A stretch of DNA of 64,000 nucleotides from Rhizobiales bacterium GAS188 (GCA_900104855.1 FNSS01000001.1:3472001-3536000); one strand, 5' to 3'. Positions 31,704-40,614 are shown, counted from the stretch's first letter. Notes: generated by a model not told the origin, from the sequence alone. A program made the numbers and translations.

Positions 31704-32801
31704 TCAGTCGAGATGCCCCTGGTCGAGGCGTGTGGGCAACATGGCGGGGCGTTGCGGCCGGCTGGTGATCGCCACATGGCGCCCGCTATCGGAGGATCTC
31801 TGGAAGGCCTGCATGACCTCGAGCACATGGAAGGCGAGATCGCCATTGGCGCGATGCGGCCTGCCGCTGCGGAGCGCATGCGCCATGTCGGCGACGCCCA
31901 TGATGCGGTAATTGCCGTCCGCGTATTTATGCTGCGTCTTGACCTCTTTCCAATCGGTCTTCGCGGTCGCGAGCTCGATCGTGCCGCCGAAATGATTGGG
32001 ATCGGGCACCGAGAGCGTGGCCTCGCTGCCATAGAGCTCGATCGGCCGATGCCGATGGCGGGCGACGTCGAAGCTCATGGCGATGGTCACGATGGCGCCT
32101 GAGGCGAAGACGAGGGAGCCCGCCACATGGGTCGCGGTCTCGACCGGGATCGGCGTGCCGGCGAGCGGCTCGCTGGTGATGAGGCGCTCGCTGCGGATGC
32201 GCGAAGCGGTGCCGGCGACCCGCGCCACCGGCCCCAACAGGTTGACGAGCGCGGTGATGTAATAGGGGCCCATATCGAGCATCGGGCCGCCGCCTGCGAG
32301 ATAATAGAAGGCGGGATTGGGATGCCAGCGCTCATGGCCCGGGCACATGAAGAAGGCGGTGCCGGCGACCGGGGTGCCGATCTTGCCCTCATCGACCAGC
32401 TTGCGGCAGGTCTGGTGCGCCCCGCCCAGAAAAGTGTCGGGCGCCGAGCCGAGGCGCAGCTTCTTCTGGGCCGCCTTCTTGACCAGCGGGCGCGCTTCCT
32501 CCGTGGTGATGCCGAGCGGTTTCTCCGAATGCACATGCTTGCCGGCCTCGAGCGCCCGCATCGTCACCTCCACATGGGCCTTCGGCACGGTGAGATTGAC
32601 GACGATCTCGATCGCAGGATCGGCGAGCAGCTCGTCGACCGAGACGGCGCTGAGGCCGAATTCCTTGGCGCGCGCCTTGGCGGGTTTCGGGTCGATATCC
32701 GCGACGGCGCGGATGTCGAGGATCGGAAATGTGCTCGCGGCCTTGAGATAGGCGCCGCTGATGAAGCCGCAGCCGATGATGCCGATGCCTACCCGTTCCA
32801 T
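31704..32801 (-). CDS. Gfo/Idh/MocA-family sugar oxidoreductase (ThuB-like)
   Basis: The 365-residue enzyme has the NAD(P)-binding fold [17 protein letters not shown] at its start and the catalytic-lysine motif SEKPLG at about residue 95, then the C-terminal alpha/beta domain ([19 protein letters not shown]). Such enzymes oxidise sugars or sugar derivatives; in the Thu system ThuB forms a 3-keto sugar. It is followed by the ThuA gene and preceded by the ROK regulator. Its ribosome site GGGAGAG is duplicated in tandem. Confidence 0.87.
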   Translation of the reverse strand: MERVGIGIIGCGFISGAYLKAASTFPILDIRAVADIDPKPAKARAKEFGLSAVSVDELLADPAIEIVVNLTVPKAHVEVTMRALEAGKHVHSEKPLGITTEEARPLVKKAAQKKLRLGSAPDTFLGGAHQTCRKLVDEGKIGTPVAGTAFFMCPGHERWHPNPAFYYLAGGGPMLDMGPYYITALVNLLGPVARVAGTASRIRSERLITSEPLAGTPIPVETATHVAGSLVFASGAIVTIAMSFDVARHRHRPIELYGSEATLSVPDPNHFGGTIELATAKTDWKEVKTQHKYADGNYRIMGVADMAHALRSGRPHRANGDLAFHVLEVMQAFQRSSDSGRHVAITSRPQRPAMLPTRLDQGHLD

Positions 32802-32831
32802 CGTCTCTCCCAAAAGCGTCTCTCCCAAAAG
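32802..32831 (-). repeat. Tandem duplication of a ribosome-binding site
   Basis: The 15-base unit CGTCTCTCCCAAAAG (plus strand) occurs twice in a row, perfectly, at 32802-32816 and 32817-32831. On the coding strand each contains GGGAGAG. The inner copy is at the proper distance from the ATG at 32801, and the outer lies 15 bases further away. Confidence 0.8.
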
Positions 32832-32848
32832 TGTTTTTCTACCGAGAG

Positions 32849-34072
32849 CTATGCCGGCAAGCCGCGCAGTGCCGGACCGGTCGTGTTCCAGGGCGCGCCA
32901 TAAAGGTCGCGCAAGGTCATGGCTGCGGCGCCGCGCGCCCACATATCGTCGTCCCAGCGATGCACCACGATATCGGCGATGTCGGTGAGGCTCGGCGGCA
33001 CGAGGGCGATGGCGCGTTCGCGCAGCGAGGCGAGGAGCGGCGTGTCCGCTTCGAGCACGGCGCCCGTCAGGATCACCTTGGGCGGAGCGAAGAGCGCGAT
33101 CAGGTTGGCGATGGCGAAGCCGAGCGCCGCGCCGGCCTCGGCGAGCACGGACGAGACCCGCTCCTCGCCTTGAGCCGCCAGCGCCAGGACCGTGTCGAGC
33201 CCCTTGCCGCTGCGGAAGGCGAGGTCGTGCTCGCTGCCTTGCAGCAGGGCCTGCGCCTCGGCGAGGATCGCGGCCTCCGACGCCACTGCGCCGAGCCGGC
33301 TGATGCCGCCATTCACGGGCGGGCGCACCAGGAGGTCGCCGAGATCCGGGCTCAGCCCGTTGGCGCCCCGGAACAGCTCGCCATTATGCATGATGCCGAG
33401 GCCGAGATTGGCCTCGACGCTGACCACCAGGAAATTGTCGAGGCCGCGCGCCTGGCCGAACCAATGCTCGGCGAGCGTGACGAGATTGACGTCGCTGTCG
33501 ATGCTCACCGGCACGCCGAGGCGCTGCCGCAGCGCCTCGGCGAAATCCACGTCGCGCTCGCGGAAGATCGGCGATTGCCGCACCCGCCCGGCCGCGCGTT
33601 CGATCACGCCGGGAAGGCCGACACAGACACCACCGATCCGCTCCACCGGCAGGCCGGCATCGGCGGCGCAGCGGCGCACTCCGTCCTCGACGAGATCGGC
33701 GATCACCGTGATCGGCTGGCGGTCGACCCGCACCGGCAGGCTGAGGCTACGCAGCACATCGGCGCGGAAATTCGTGACCGCGACCGTGATGGCCGCGGGG
33801 CCGAGCTTGACGCCGACCGCGAAGGCCGCATCGGGATTGAGCTCGAGCAGCACGCGCGGCCGCCCGCGCGCCGCATCGCGCACGCCGCCGATCTGATGCG
33901 GCACGATCAGCTTGTCATCGAGCAGGGCCGCGGTGATCGCCGACACGGTCGTGGCGCTGAGCTCGGTCAATTCCGAGATCTCGACGCGCGCGATCGGTCC
34001 GCGCCGGCGGATCGTGTCCACGACGAGCAGGCGGTTGATGGCACGCATCAACTCGGGATCGGCGGTCTTCAT
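32849..34072 (-). CDS. ROK-family transcriptional regulator
   Basis: The 407-residue protein has an N-terminal winged helix (about 8-60: NRLLVVDTIRRRGPIARVEI, then SELTELSATTVSAITAALLD) and a ROK domain (GVCVGLPGVIE at about 165; ANLGLGIMHNGELFRGANGL at about 245). The zinc-binding CxCGxxGCxE motif of many ROK repressors is absent, with PPVNGGISRLGAVASEAA in its place, and the glycine-histidine of the usual EIGHM is DLGDLLV. It probably represses the divergent sugar ABC operon and its own operon in response to a sugar. Two TTAAT-ATTAA sites lie in the shared gap. Confidence 0.88.
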   Translation of the reverse strand: MKTADPELMRAINRLLVVDTIRRRGPIARVEISELTELSATTVSAITAALLDDKLIVPHQIGGVRDAARGRPRVLLELNPDAAFAVGVKLGPAAITVAVTNFRADVLRSLSLPVRVDRQPITVIADLVEDGVRRCAADAGLPVERIGGVCVGLPGVIERAAGRVRQSPIFRERDVDFAEALRQRLGVPVSIDSDVNLVTLAEHWFGQARGLDNFLVVSVEANLGLGIMHNGELFRGANGLSPDLGDLLVRPPVNGGISRLGAVASEAAILAEAQALLQGSEHDLAFRSGKGLDTVLALAAQGEERVSSVLAEAGAALGFAIANLIALFAPPKVILTGAVLEADTPLLASLRERAIALVPPSLTDIADIVVHRWDDDMWARGAAAMTLRDLYGAPWNTTGPALRGLPA

Positions 34073-34119
34073 CGTGGTGACGGGCAGCTCCGCGAGGCCC
34101 CTCGAAGCGAAGGGGCATA

Positions 34120-34142
34120 TTTAATTCCTTGTCCGCATTAAA
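34120..34142. promoter_or_regulatory. Putative ROK operator site 1
   Basis: The dyad TTTAAT-N11-ATTAAA lies 48 bases before the ROK gene start. The half-sites match those of site 2. Its position suits autorepression. Confidence 0.45.
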
Positions 34143-34247
34143 GAGCAGTCATATACCCCGTCGTCAAGACGGTCGTCGCCCATATTCGCTATGAAATTCT
34201 TAAAACATGAAGCGACGGGCTTGACATCGGCCGTTTCCGCCGCGAGA

Positions 34248-34271
34248 TTTAATCCGCAATCAAAAATTAAT
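34248..34271. promoter_or_regulatory. Putative ROK operator site 2
   Basis: The dyad TTTAAT-N12-ATTAAT lies 48 bases before the sugar-binding protein gene, mirroring site 1. A TTGACA hexamer at 34221-34226 lies upstream, so the site would overlap the -10 region. Confidence 0.45.
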
Positions 34272-34318
34272 ATGACCCGACGAGCCGGGTCCAGAAGACA
34301 TCATCCGGGAGGACCAAG

Positions 34319-35629
34319 ATGGGCCAGCTGCGCCGTTCCGCCTTGCATGCGCACTCCCGCCTGCGTCGCGCGCTCCTCGCCGCGGCCGTGGCGGCCACGG
34401 GACTCCTCGGCGGCGGCGCGGCGGCGCTCGCCGACACCACCGTCAAATGGCTCTATATCGAGACCAATCCGGAGATCATCCAGTATTGGAAGGATATCAT
34501 CGGCAAGTTCGAGCAGGCCCATCCCGGCGTCAAGGTCGAGACGCAGTTCCTGGAGAACGAGGCCTATAAGGCGAAGCTGCCGACGCTCCTGCAATCCTCC
34601 AACCCGCCCCATATCTTCTACAGCTGGGCCGGCGGCGTGCTGCATGCGCAGGTCGATAGCGGCGTCCTCAAGGACATCACGGCCGAAATGGGCAAGGGCT
34701 GGGGCGAGACCTACAATCCGGCGGCGCTCAAGGCCTTCACCTATAAGGACAAAGTCTGGGGCGTCCCCAACAACCTCTCCGAGGTCGATTTCTACTACAA
34801 CAAGAAGCTGTTCCAGAAGGCCGGCATCGATGCGACGAAGATCGGCAACTGGAGCGACTTGCTCGGCGCCGTGAAGGCGCTGAAGGGGGCGGGCATCACG
34901 CCGATCGCCGTCGGCGGGGCCGATAAATGGCCGGTGCATTTCTACTGGGTGTATCTCGCCATCAGGCAAGGCGGCCTGCCCGCCTTCCAGGATGCGATCG
35001 CTGGAAAGAATGGCGGCTTCGCCGGGCAAAATTTCATCAAGGCGGGTGAGGCCTTCAAGCAGCTCGTCGACCTGCAACCCTTCCAGCCCGGATTCCTCGC
35101 CGCCAAATGGCCGGCCTTCCTCGGCGCTTTCGGCGATGGCCGTGCCGCCATGGTGCTGAGCTTCAGCGCCACGACCCCGAAATTGCAGCGCCTCAATGCG
35201 GCAGACCAGAAGGGCATCGCGCTCGAGGATCTCGGCCTCATGCATTTCCCGGCGCTCGAGGGCGGCGCCGGCAAGCCGACGGACACGATGGGCGGCATCA
35301 ATGGCTGGCTCATCAGCAAGAACGCGCCGCCCGAGGCGGTGGAATTCCTGCGCTTCCTGACCAATGCCGAGAACCAGCGCGAGCTCGCGGCCCGCAACCT
35401 GCAGATCCCGGCCCAGAAGGACGCCCCGCAGGCGGTCACCGATCCGCTCCTCAAGATCGCCGCCCAGTCGCTCGCGGCCTCGACCTACCACCAGAATTTC
35501 TACGATCAGGATCTCGGTCCGGCGATCGGCCGGGTGGTCAATGACGCGACCACCGATCTCGCTTCGGGCGCCACCACGCCAGTGGCGGCCGCTCAGCAGA
35601 TCCAGGACGCCTGGGCGCTGGAGCATTGA
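34319..35629 (+). CDS. Sugar ABC transporter substrate-binding protein
   Basis: The 436-residue periplasmic protein has a signal peptide ending AAALA and the family 1 sugar-binding fold: KWLYIETNPEIIQYWKDIIG, KFEQAHPGVKVETQFLENE, the early PHIFYSWAGG, YNKKLFQKAGID and the C-terminal LRFLTNAENQRELAA. The substrate is unknown; context with ThuA, ThuB-like and ROK suggests a disaccharide or similar glycoside. It is separated from its permease genes by a 153-bp palindromic element. Confidence 0.88.
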   Translation: MGQLRRSALHAHSRLRRALLAAAVAATGLLGGGAAALADTTVKWLYIETNPEIIQYWKDIIGKFEQAHPGVKVETQFLENEAYKAKLPTLLQSSNPPHIFYSWAGGVLHAQVDSGVLKDITAEMGKGWGETYNPAALKAFTYKDKVWGVPNNLSEVDFYYNKKLFQKAGIDATKIGNWSDLLGAVKALKGAGITPIAVGGADKWPVHFYWVYLAIRQGGLPAFQDAIAGKNGGFAGQNFIKAGEAFKQLVDLQPFQPGFLAAKWPAFLGAFGDGRAAMVLSFSATTPKLQRLNAADQKGIALEDLGLMHFPALEGGAGKPTDTMGGINGWLISKNAPPEAVEFLRFLTNAENQRELAARNLQIPAQKDAPQAVTDPLLKIAAQSLAASTYHQNFYDQDLGPAIGRVVNDATTDLASGATTPVAAAQQIQDAWALEH

Positions 35630-35688
35630 GTTGGAGCGCCGGCATGACGGGCGGCTCAACTCCAGATGATCCGGAATTCGCAGCGGAC

Positions 35689-35841
35689 AGGCGTGGATGG
35701 CCGGGCCAAGCCCGGCCAAGACGTGGATGGGTCCACTCGCCTGAACAAAATGACCACAGGATCTTGATTGCGTTTGCCATAGCAACTGCGTCTTGGCCGG
35801 GCCGATTCCTTGCTGAAGATTTGGCCCGGCCATCCACGCCT
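35689..35841. mobile_element. MITE-like 153-bp nested palindrome inside the sugar operon
   Basis: A perfect 21-base inverted repeat forms the ends (35689-35709 with 35821-35841, containing GGATGGCCGGGCCAA). Inside it a second perfect 14-base inverted repeat pairs 35710-35723 with 35789-35802. The remaining gap 35630-35941 has no gene. The element has no coding capacity and may be a small mobile element; its strong hairpins could also affect the transcript between the binding-protein and permease genes. Confidence 0.65.
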
Positions 35842-35941
35842 AATCTCCGATCGATACTTTCCCCGGACAGCTCTGCGCTTCGCGGAGGAGGGATACAGTG
35901 GACACGACTCCCCCTCTAATGACAGTCGGTACTGGCGCCGC

Positions 35942-36892
35942 ATGAGCCCAAATTCTTTCCACGCTTCCCCGGCACCGCGTGCGGCGGCGATCGGCTGGCG
36001 CAGCGGCTCGGCGGTCGCGTCGCGCCGCCGCACGGGCGGGGTGGCGCCGGTCGTCATCCTGTTCCTGCCGCCGGCGCTCCTGCTGTTCACCATTTTCGTG
36101 GTGCTGCCGATCGGCGAGGCCGGCTGGTACAGTTTCTTCAACTGGAACGGCTATGGCGCGCCGACCGAATTCGTCGGCCTGCGCAATTACGAGCTGCTAT
36201 GGCGCACGCCCGCCTTCTTCACGGCTCTGACCAACAACCTCCTGATCATCGCGGTCTCGATCCTGGTGCAGATCCCGCTCGCTCTGTGCCTCGCGACGCT
36301 GCTGTCGAACCGCATCGCCGGCGCCGTGACCTTCCGCCTCGTCTTCTTCCTGCCCTATGTGCTGGCCGATGTGGCGGCGGGCCTGATCTGGCGCTTCGTC
36401 TATGACGGCGATTACGGGCTCGTGGCGGCGGCCGCCAATCTCGTCGGCGTGCAGCCGCCTTATCTGCTCGCCGAGCGAAGCCTCGCCATCTATGCGATCC
36501 TCACCGTCGTGGTGTGGAAATATTTCGGCTTCCACATGATGCTGTTCATCGCCGGGCTGCAGACCATCGACCGCTCATTCTATGAGGCGGCCGAGGTCGA
36601 CGGAGCGACACGCCTGCAGAAATTCCGCTCCATAACCTTGCCGCTCCTGGCGCCGACCATCCGCCTCTCGGTATTCTTCTCGGTGATCGGCTCGCTGCAG
36701 CTCTTCGATCTCATCATGCCGATGACCGGAGGCGGTCCCTCGAACAGCACCCAGACCATGGTCACCTTCCTCTATTCCTTCGGCATCACGCGCATGCGGG
36801 TCGGCTTCGGCAGCGCCGTCGGCGTCGTGCTGTTCGTGATCTGCGTGCTCTTCGCCTTCGGCTATAAGCGGACCTTGATGCGCAATGACTGA
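35942..36892 (+). CDS. Sugar ABC transporter permease (MalF-like)
   Basis: The 316-residue inner-membrane protein has six hydrophobic segments and the binding-protein-dependent EAA loop YEAAEVDGATRLQKFRSITLPLLAPT at about 220. An arginine-rich cytoplasmic N-terminus of 35 residues precedes the first segment. It forms the channel with the permease encoded next, whose start overlaps its stop by eight bases. Confidence 0.9.
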   Translation: MSPNSFHASPAPRAAAIGWRSGSAVASRRRTGGVAPVVILFLPPALLLFTIFVVLPIGEAGWYSFFNWNGYGAPTEFVGLRNYELLWRTPAFFTALTNNLLIIAVSILVQIPLALCLATLLSNRIAGAVTFRLVFFLPYVLADVAAGLIWRFVYDGDYGLVAAAANLVGVQPPYLLAERSLAIYAILTVVVWKYFGFHMMLFIAGLQTIDRSFYEAAEVDGATRLQKFRSITLPLLAPTIRLSVFFSVIGSLQLFDLIMPMTGGGPSNSTQTMVTFLYSFGITRMRVGFGSAVGVVLFVICVLFAFGYKRTLMRND

Positions 36893-37781
36893 CGCGACCC
36901 TCAGCGGCAGGATCTGGCATGGCCGGCCCTCATGGCTTCCCGGGCGCCGCCGCCGCAGGCCAGTCGATGGCGCGCGCCTCACCACCTATGCGATCCTCGT
37001 CGTCGTCGCCGCCATCATCCTGGTGCCGCTCCTCGCCACGGCGCTCGGCGGCTTCAAGACGCTGGGCGGCCTGCGCGCCAATCCCTTCGGCCTGCCGGAG
37101 CAATGGGTGTGGTCGAATTACTGGGATATCCTGTCGAGCTCCCGCTATTGGCGCATGCTCGGCAATTCGCTGGTGATCGCGACGCTGACCGTGTCGCTGG
37201 TGCTGGCCACGGCCTCGATGGCGGCCTTCACCTTCGCGCATCTGCGCTTCTTCGGTTCGGGCTTCCTGCTCAACTATTTCCTGCTCGGGCTGATGTTCCC
37301 GGCGGCGACCGCCATATTGCCGATCTTCATCCGCATCCGCGATCTCGGCCTGCTCGACACCTATTTCGGCGTGGTGCTGCCGCAAGCGGCTTTCGGCCTC
37401 GGCCTCAGCGTCCCGCTGATGCGCAATTACTTCAAGAGCATGCCGCACGAGCTGTTCGACGCGGCCTTCGTCGATGGCTGCGGCTATGCCCAGTATTTCT
37501 GGCACGTCACCTTGCCGCTGGCCCGCCCGATCCTGGCGACGGTCGGCACGGTGAGCTTCGTGTCGAGCTGGAACAATTATCTCCTGCCGCTCATCCTCCT
37601 CAACACCGAGACCAGATATCCCTGGCCGCTCGGCATCATGGTGTATCAGGGAGAGTTCGGCACCGATTGGCAATTGGTGCTGGCCTTCGTCACCTTGACG
37701 ATCCTGCCGACCATCATCGTTTTCTTCGCGGCCCAGAAGCACATCGTCGCCGGGCTGACGGCCGGAGCCGTGAAGGGGTGA
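36885..37781 (+). CDS. Sugar ABC transporter permease (MalG-like)
   Basis: The 298-residue partner permease has six membrane segments and the EAA loop ELFDAAFVDGCGYAQYFWHV at about 190, followed by TLPLARPIL. The N-terminus carries an arginine-rich stretch (PGRRRRRP). No sugar-type ATPase gene follows; the next genes run on the opposite strand and belong to another system, so the ATPase must be encoded elsewhere, perhaps a shared MsmK/UgpC-type subunit. Confidence 0.9.
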   Translation: MTDATLSGRIWHGRPSWLPGRRRRRPVDGARLTTYAILVVVAAIILVPLLATALGGFKTLGGLRANPFGLPEQWVWSNYWDILSSSRYWRMLGNSLVIATLTVSLVLATASMAAFTFAHLRFFGSGFLLNYFLLGLMFPAATAILPIFIRIRDLGLLDTYFGVVLPQAAFGLGLSVPLMRNYFKSMPHELFDAAFVDGCGYAQYFWHVTLPLARPILATVGTVSFVSSWNNYLLPLILLNTETRYPWPLGIMVYQGEFGTDWQLVLAFVTLTILPTIIVFFAAQKHIVAGLTAGAVKG

Positions 37782-37788
37782 GGGAAGA

Positions 37789-38586
37789 TCACCCCTTCGC
37801 CCGCTCGCTCTCGCCGGCGACCGGGCGCCAGCGCAGCAGCTTGTTCTCGACCTTGGTGACGGCGAGATCGAGGATCAGCGCGAAGACGGTGAGCAGCAGG
37901 ATGCCGGCCAGCACCGAGTCGATGTCGAATACGCCTTCGGCCTGCAGGATCAGGTAGCCGACGCCGCGCGCCGAGCCCAGATATTCGCCGATGACGCTGC
38001 CGACGAAGGCGAGGCCGACGGCGTTGTGCAGGCTCGAGAACACCCAGCTCGTCGCCGAGGGCAGATAGACATAGCGCAGCAATTGCCGCCGGTCGGCGCC
38101 CAGCATGCGCGCATTGGCGAGGATCACCGGGCTCACCTCGCGCACGCCCTGGAAGACGTTGAAGAACACCACGAAGAAGACGAGCGTCACGCCGAGCGCC
38201 ACCTTCGACCAGATGCCGAGGCCGAACCATAAGGCGAAGATCGGCGCGAAGATCAGGCGCGGCATGGAGTTCGCCGCCTTGATGAACGGGTCGAGCACGC
38301 GCGCCAGGAAGGGCGTCAGCGCCAGCCACAGCCCGAAGACGAGGCCGAGCACCGTGCCGATCGCGAAGGACAGCAGGGTCTCGATCAGCGTGTTGGCGAG
38401 GTGGATCCAGATCGAGCCGGTGGCGAACCAGGCGAAGAGGCGCTGCAGCACCTTGACCGGATCGCCGAAGAAGAACACCGGCAGGATGCCGAAATGCACC
38501 AGCGCCCACCAAGCAAGGAAGCTCGCGAGCAGGAGCGCGATCTGGGTGGCGAGCACCAGATAGCGGCTGGCTTCACGCTCAGGCAT
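37789..38586 (-). CDS. SsuC/TauC-type ABC transporter permease
   Basis: The 265-residue permease has six hydrophobic segments and the loop ANARMLGADRRQLLRYVYLP, typical of permeases for nitrate, sulfonate, taurine or pyrimidine precursors. The family-specific NSMPRLIFAPIFALWFGLG is present. It overlaps the ATPase gene by eight bases and forms an operon with it and the upstream binding protein gene. Confidence 0.88.
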   Translation of the reverse strand: MPEREASRYLVLATQIALLLASFLAWWALVHFGILPVFFFGDPVKVLQRLFAWFATGSIWIHLANTLIETLLSFAIGTVLGLVFGLWLALTPFLARVLDPFIKAANSMPRLIFAPIFALWFGLGIWSKVALGVTLVFFVVFFNVFQGVREVSPVILANARMLGADRRQLLRYVYLPSATSWVFSSLHNAVGLAFVGSVIGEYLGSARGVGYLILQAEGVFDIDSVLAGILLLTVFALILDLAVTKVENKLLRWRPVAGESERAKG

Positions 38587-39388
38587 CGGCTTGCGCGTGG
38601 CTTCGCACCACCTCCGCCTTCAACACCTGCCAGATGGCGGTGTGCAGCTCGAGAAAGCGCTGGGTGAGACGGATCTCGGCGACCTCGCGCGGTCGCGGAA
38701 GGTCGATCGCAAATTCCGCGATCGGGCGTGCCGCCGGCCCCGCCGAGAGCACCACCACCCGGTCCGAGAGCGCGATCGCCTCTTCGAGATCATGAGTAAC
38801 GAACAGCACCGATTTGCGGTCAGCCGACCAGAGCCGCAACAGCTCGTCCTCCATCAGCTGGCGTGTCTGCACGTCGAGCGCGCTGAAAGGCTCGTCCATC
38901 AAAAGGATCGGTGGATCGAGGATGAGCGCCTGGGCGAGGGCGACGCGCTTGCGCATGCCGCCCGACATCTGATGCGGATAGCGGTGGCCATGGGCCGAAA
39001 GACCGACGCGGCCGAGCCAGTCCTTCGCCTGGCCGAGCGCGGTCGCGCGCGGCACCCGGCGGAAAACGAGGCCGGCCGCGATATTGTCGAGCGCGTTGCG
39101 CCAGGGCATCAGCGCCTCGGCCTGGAACAGATAGGCGGCCTTGCGGTTGAGGCCGGTGAGCGGCTTGCCGAAGACGCTGACCTTGCCCGAGCTCGGCGCG
39201 ATCAGCCCTGCCGCCGTGTTGAGCAAGGTCGACTTGCCGCATCCGGTCGGCCCGACGATCGAGACGAACTCGCCCCGGCGCACCGCGAGGTCGACATCCT
39301 TGATCGCCGTATAGGCCTCGCGGACACGCTCGCCGCCCGCGAAGCGGCAGCTCACTCTGTCGAGATCGAGCGCAGTCTCCGCCATCAT
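38579..39388 (-). CDS. SsuB/TauB-type ABC transporter ATPase
   Basis: The 269-residue ATPase has Walker A GPTGCGKST (about residue 45), the Q-loop YLFQAEALMPW, the signature MSGGMRKRVALAQAL, Walker B ILLMDEPFSALD and the switch VTHDLEEA. The LMPWRNALDNIA part is typical for the nitrate/sulfonate/taurine group. It lies 46 bases after the binding protein gene and overlaps the permease gene. Confidence 0.9.
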   Translation of the reverse strand: MMAETALDLDRVSCRFAGGERVREAYTAIKDVDLAVRRGEFVSIVGPTGCGKSTLLNTAAGLIAPSSGKVSVFGKPLTGLNRKAAYLFQAEALMPWRNALDNIAAGLVFRRVPRATALGQAKDWLGRVGLSAHGHRYPHQMSGGMRKRVALAQALILDPPILLMDEPFSALDVQTRQLMEDELLRLWSADRKSVLFVTHDLEEAIALSDRVVVLSAGPAARPIAEFAIDLPRPREVAEIRLTQRFLELHTAIWQVLKAEVVRSHAQADA

Positions 39389-39434
39389 CGGACTCGGGCT
39401 CGGGCTCGGACGTCGTGCGGCGGGCGCGGCTGCG

Positions 39435-40451
39435 TCAGCGGATCGGCGGGGCGTATTGCAGCCCGCCCTTGTTCCACAGATTGTTCAAGCCGCGCGGCAC
39501 CTTGAGCGGCGAGCCCGCGCCGACATTGCGGTCGAAGGCCTCGCCGTAATTGCCGACCTGCGTCACGATATTGACGACCCAGTCATTGGAGATGCCGAGC
39601 CCTTCGCCGAACTTGCCCTCGACGCCGAGCATGCGCTTGATCTCGGGGTTCGTCGATGTCTTCATCTCGCCGACATTCTTCGAGGTCACGCCGTTCTCCT
39701 CGGCGTCGAGCATCGCGTAATGCACCCAGCGCACGATCGTCGCCCATTGCGAATCGCCCTTGCGCACCACGGAGGCGAGCGGCTCCTTGGAGATGATCTC
39801 CGGCAGGATGATATTGTCCTCGGGCGTGCCGAGCTTCACACGCTGCGAAGCGAGGCCCGAGGCGTCCGTCGTATAGGCATCGCAGCGTCCGGAATCATAG
39901 GCTTTGACGGTCTCGTCATTGTCCTTGAAGGCGACGCCTTCGTATTTCATCTTGTTGCTGCGAAAAAAGTCGGCGAGGTTCAGCTCGGTCGTGGTGCCTT
40001 GCGCCACGCAGATCGATGCTCCGTTCAGTTCGAGCGCCGAGTTGATGTCCATCTTCTTATGGACCATGAACCCCTGGCCGTCATAATAATTGACGGCTTC
40101 GAAATCGAGGCCCTGGCTGGAATCGCGCCCCAATGTCCAGGTGGCGCTGCGCACCAGCACATCGACGGCGCCGGATTTGAGCGCCTCGAAGCGGCTCGCC
40201 GCGTCGAGCGGCACATATTTCACCTTGGTCGCATCGCCGAGCACGGCGGCCGCGATCGCCCGGCAATAATCGACGTCGAGACCGGTCCATTTGCCCTGGG
40301 CATCCGGCAGCGCGAAGCCGGCGAGCCCGACATTGGTGCCGCACAGGAGCTGGCCGCGCTGCTTCACCTGGGCGAGCGTCTCGGCGCTGGCGCCGGTGGC
40401 GGCAAGCGCCAAGGGGATGCCCAAGACGGTCATGGCGATAAGGCGTTTCAT
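39435..40451 (-). CDS. AapJ-like amino-acid ABC transporter binding protein
   Basis: The 338-residue periplasmic protein has a signal peptide ending GASA and matches the general L-amino-acid binding proteins AapJ/BztA: VKQRGQLLCGTNVGLAGFAL, WTGLDVDYCRAIAAAVLGD, VKYVPLDAASRFEALKSGAVDVLVR and NNLWNKGGLQYAPP. The aapQMP genes that normally follow are missing; instead an SsuB-type ATPase and SsuC-type permease follow on the same strand. The ribosome site GGAG lies about ten bases before the start. Confidence 0.88.
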   Translation of the reverse strand: MKRLIAMTVLGIPLALAATGASAETLAQVKQRGQLLCGTNVGLAGFALPDAQGKWTGLDVDYCRAIAAAVLGDATKVKYVPLDAASRFEALKSGAVDVLVRSATWTLGRDSSQGLDFEAVNYYDGQGFMVHKKMDINSALELNGASICVAQGTTTELNLADFFRSNKMKYEGVAFKDNDETVKAYDSGRCDAYTTDASGLASQRVKLGTPEDNIILPEIISKEPLASVVRKGDSQWATIVRWVHYAMLDAEENGVTSKNVGEMKTSTNPEIKRMLGVEGKFGEGLGISNDWVVNIVTQVGNYGEAFDRNVGAGSPLKVPRGLNNLWNKGGLQYAPPIR

Positions 40452-40530
40452 CCCGCGGTCTCCGAGGTGCGATTGAGTTGTCCGCATGTTCACCCGGTTC
40501 GGCTCCGGCGGCAAGTGTCCCACCGCGCTT

Positions 40531-40614
40531 GGGACCGCGAGCGTCTCGGTCGCCCTTCTTCCCGGCGTGGAGCGCTCGCCCTGCGCAAGTGCGGGCGGGA
40601 CGCCCGCGGTCCCA
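40531..40614. repeat. ~85-bp interspersed repeat, copy 3 (inverted)
   Basis: From GGGACCGCGAGCGTCTCGG to CCCGCGGTCCCA, this copy is the reverse complement of the units at 13031 and 13121. Its ends are inverted repeats of about 19 bases with two mismatches. It lies in the divergent gap between the AapJ-like and CoxL-like genes. Confidence 0.7.
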
